64,000 bases of DNA from an uncultured Acidobacteriota bacterium. Its GTDB lineage: Bacteria > Acidobacteriota > Terriglobia > Bryobacterales > Bryobacteraceae. Position 1 is the first letter of the stretch, and each line of letters begins with the position of its first letter. The translations under genes and the position numbers were made by a program. The DNA lies in the NCBI GenBank assembly GCA_902826605.1, contig CADEFM010000002.1, positions 1 to 64,000 of the forward strand, given 5' to 3'. Below the pieces are notes generated by a model. The model was not told the DNA's origin. It worked only from the letters and a program-made list of their open reading frames with translations, and did not search any database. Shown piece after piece: positions 62,818 through 64,000 of this stretch.

Positions 62818-63402
62818 CTAGGTGATCGTAGTACTTACTTCCGGCGCTCCTTTGCACGATTCCGGCGACCCCGGCCAGCCATCTCCCCGGTACTTGCCCA
62901 GAAAGCGGCCGACCAGCAGAACCAGAGGAAACATGATCCGCTGAATGGCGGGCGAAGGCGTCATCACCACCTGAGTGTGCCGGTGCCGCCACAACACGTG
63001 CGCCAGATAAAAAAGTGACGGCCTGCCGGACGGACTCGAATTCACAACCGTAAACAGGGCCTGAAGGTAGCGATCCAAGTCACCCGCGGGAACTGCCCGT
63101 CCACTGAACTCCAATAGGTCTTCCCCGGCGTTCCACCAATGATGAGTAACCCCAGCAGGGAAGACCGCGCTCCCCCCGGCCGGGACAACGATATTCTCAT
63201 TGCCGGCTCGGGCTCCGAGCGTTCCTGCTTTGACGCTGCCTTCCTCACGCTGATGGAAATGCACGTGAGGTGGTGGTCCGTTCTTTCGTGGCGGCAACGA
63301 ACCGTCGATAGTCAAGACGGTTTGACCTTCGGCGTCACGCACCCGGCGCATCCGCAGGATCTCCCCGGTGTGCCGGTTCTCCAGCTTCAGAAAGTCATCC
63401 AC
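62818..63402 (-). CDS. Cupin-domain protein
   Basis: 194 residues. The conserved cupin core: GSLPPRKNGPPPHVHFHQREE with metal ligands His/His/Glu, then VVPAGGSAVFPAGVTHHWWN with the second His motif. The C-terminal ~80 residues contain a hydrophobic helix (IMFPLVLLVGRFLGKY), which is unusual and may attach it to a membrane. Cofactor and substrate unknown. Single gene; the last ~15 residues may be read past a natural end. Confidence 0.8.
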   Translation of the reverse strand: MDDFLKLENRHTGEILRMRRVRDAEGQTVLTIDGSLPPRKNGPPPHVHFHQREEGSVKAGTLGARAGNENIVVPAGGSAVFPAGVTHHWWNAGEDLLEFSGRAVPAGDLDRYLQALFTVVNSSPSGRPSLFYLAHVLWRHRHTQVVMTPSPAIQRIMFPLVLLVGRFLGKYRGDGWPGSPESCKGAPEVSTTIT

Positions 63403-63470
63403 GATTAGTTCTCGCTGTGCGAGGCTCTTGGTGATTCTATCATTGAACTACGAAAGCTTATCCCCCATAG

Positions 63471-64000
63471 CGGCTTGACCCCGCCTACCGCGCTCTCTTT
63501 GACGAATTACCGCCGTCGGTCACGCGCCCTGCACTGGCCTGGGCCGAGGAGAAGAAATCGTTCCAAGCCTTCCGAGCTGTCAAAAGCGAACTAGGCGATT
63601 TGCCTTTCCCGAGTCCGAGTTGCGCTACAGATATATTGCAAATGGGGATGGATCGGTTGGACCAAGGCAAGCGACGGGTTCGGTCTCGCAAGCGGTGCCG
63701 GTTTCGCAACTGATCGGCGAAGGCTCGAAGAAGCGTGACTATTCGAGAATCCGTGTGCCCATTCTCTATTTCCCTGCGGCACCTCCCCATGCCAAGGGTT
63801 GGTCGCAGTACTATCGCTTTACCCCGGCGGATCGCTCAGAGCGGACAACACTTCAGAAAATCTATGACACGGACCGCGCTAACATCGATCGGTACGAAAA
63901 GAACATGCGCGCGGCGCAAGCGAAAGTCCACATTGTAGAATTGCGCGGAGCAGACCACCGCGTCTATTTCGCTTATGAAGCCACTATGCTGCGCGAGATC
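63471..64000 (+). pseudogene. Truncated, frameshifted alpha/beta-hydrolase remnant (runs off window)
   Basis: From about 63471 the frame reading DPAYRALFDELPPS...KKSFQAFRA is open, but at about 63575-63583 the protein similarity moves to another frame: QKRTRRFAFPESELR, then YIANGDGSVGP, DYSRIRVPILYFPA and VELRGADHRVYF near the window end. This fits the C-terminal half of an alpha/beta hydrolase, joined where a Trp codon (FRAWQKR) is expected; one base seems lost there. The N-terminal half with the nucleophile is missing and no start codon exists. A sequencing error could explain the frameshift but not the truncation. Confidence 0.55.

Overview
The window looks like a chromosomal stretch of an Acidobacteria-type soil bacterium, most likely a Solibacter/Bryobacter relative. 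This is an inference. It rests on a planctomycete/acidobacterial-style pair (cytochrome-like PSCyt1 + DUF1549/DUF1553 protein next to a Tat-exported DUF1501 protein), a membrane Ser/Thr kinase, many secreted proteins of unknown function, frequent GTG/TTG starts, and a complete Gram-negative envelope gene set (Omp85 barrel, DapD-type DAP synthesis). I saw no CRISPR array, rRNA, convincing tRNA or insertion sequence.

Layout. 0.1-9.1 kb: PAP2 phosphatase, membrane Ser/Thr kinase and a nucleotide-carrier-like protein with a HEAT-like tail, facing a minus-strand operon of an Omp85-type barrel, a secreted protein with kinase-like motifs and a second nucleotide-carrier-like protein. 9.2-12.3 kb: M19-dipeptidase-like Tat protein lacking metal ligands; a ferredoxin-like protein translationally coupled to a Cys-rich protein. 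12.3-22.3 kb: mixed genes (PepSY membrane protein, GT87, GlcG/HbpS, monooxygenase, Bax inhibitor-1, amidohydrolase, triple-repeat cytochrome, YVTN propeller). 22.3-26.7 kb: exonuclease III and a stress-type cluster (DUF1003, BON, YflT-like, a 50-residue lmo0937-like peptide). 26.6-34.7 kb: GH144-like enzyme, ABC exporter, DUF2934, radical SAM, miaB, bifunctional nuclease, TPR protein. 35-39.3 kb: DUF1549/DUF1553-DUF1501 pair. 39.3-41.4 kb: rpsA and an HU/IHF gene with a good sigma70-type promoter. 41.5-49.5 kb: M1 aminopeptidase, a low-complexity membrane protein, queA, tsaD, Mrp ATPase, YihY. 49.5-56.2 kb: a lysine riboswitch followed by dapE-asd-lysC-dapB-dapA-dapD and ppa. 56.2-61.9 kb: minus-strand operon ttcA-GT2-GT2-DUF2304-TPR/GT-C-GT4. 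61.9-64 kb: methyltransferase, cupin and a truncated, frameshifted alpha/beta-hydrolase remnant running off the window.

How genes work together. The clearest unit is lysine/diaminopimelate synthesis: one lysine-sensing leader stands before six overlapping or adjacent genes leading from aspartate to N-succinylated tetrahydrodipicolinate, plus the desuccinylase. The most suggestive unit is at 2.7-9.1 kb: two ATP/ADP-carrier-like proteins, a secreted kinase-like protein and an outer-membrane barrel, a possible extracytoplasmic phosphorylation module (inference only). The 57-60 kb genes look like a lipid-linked-sugar glycosylation pathway.
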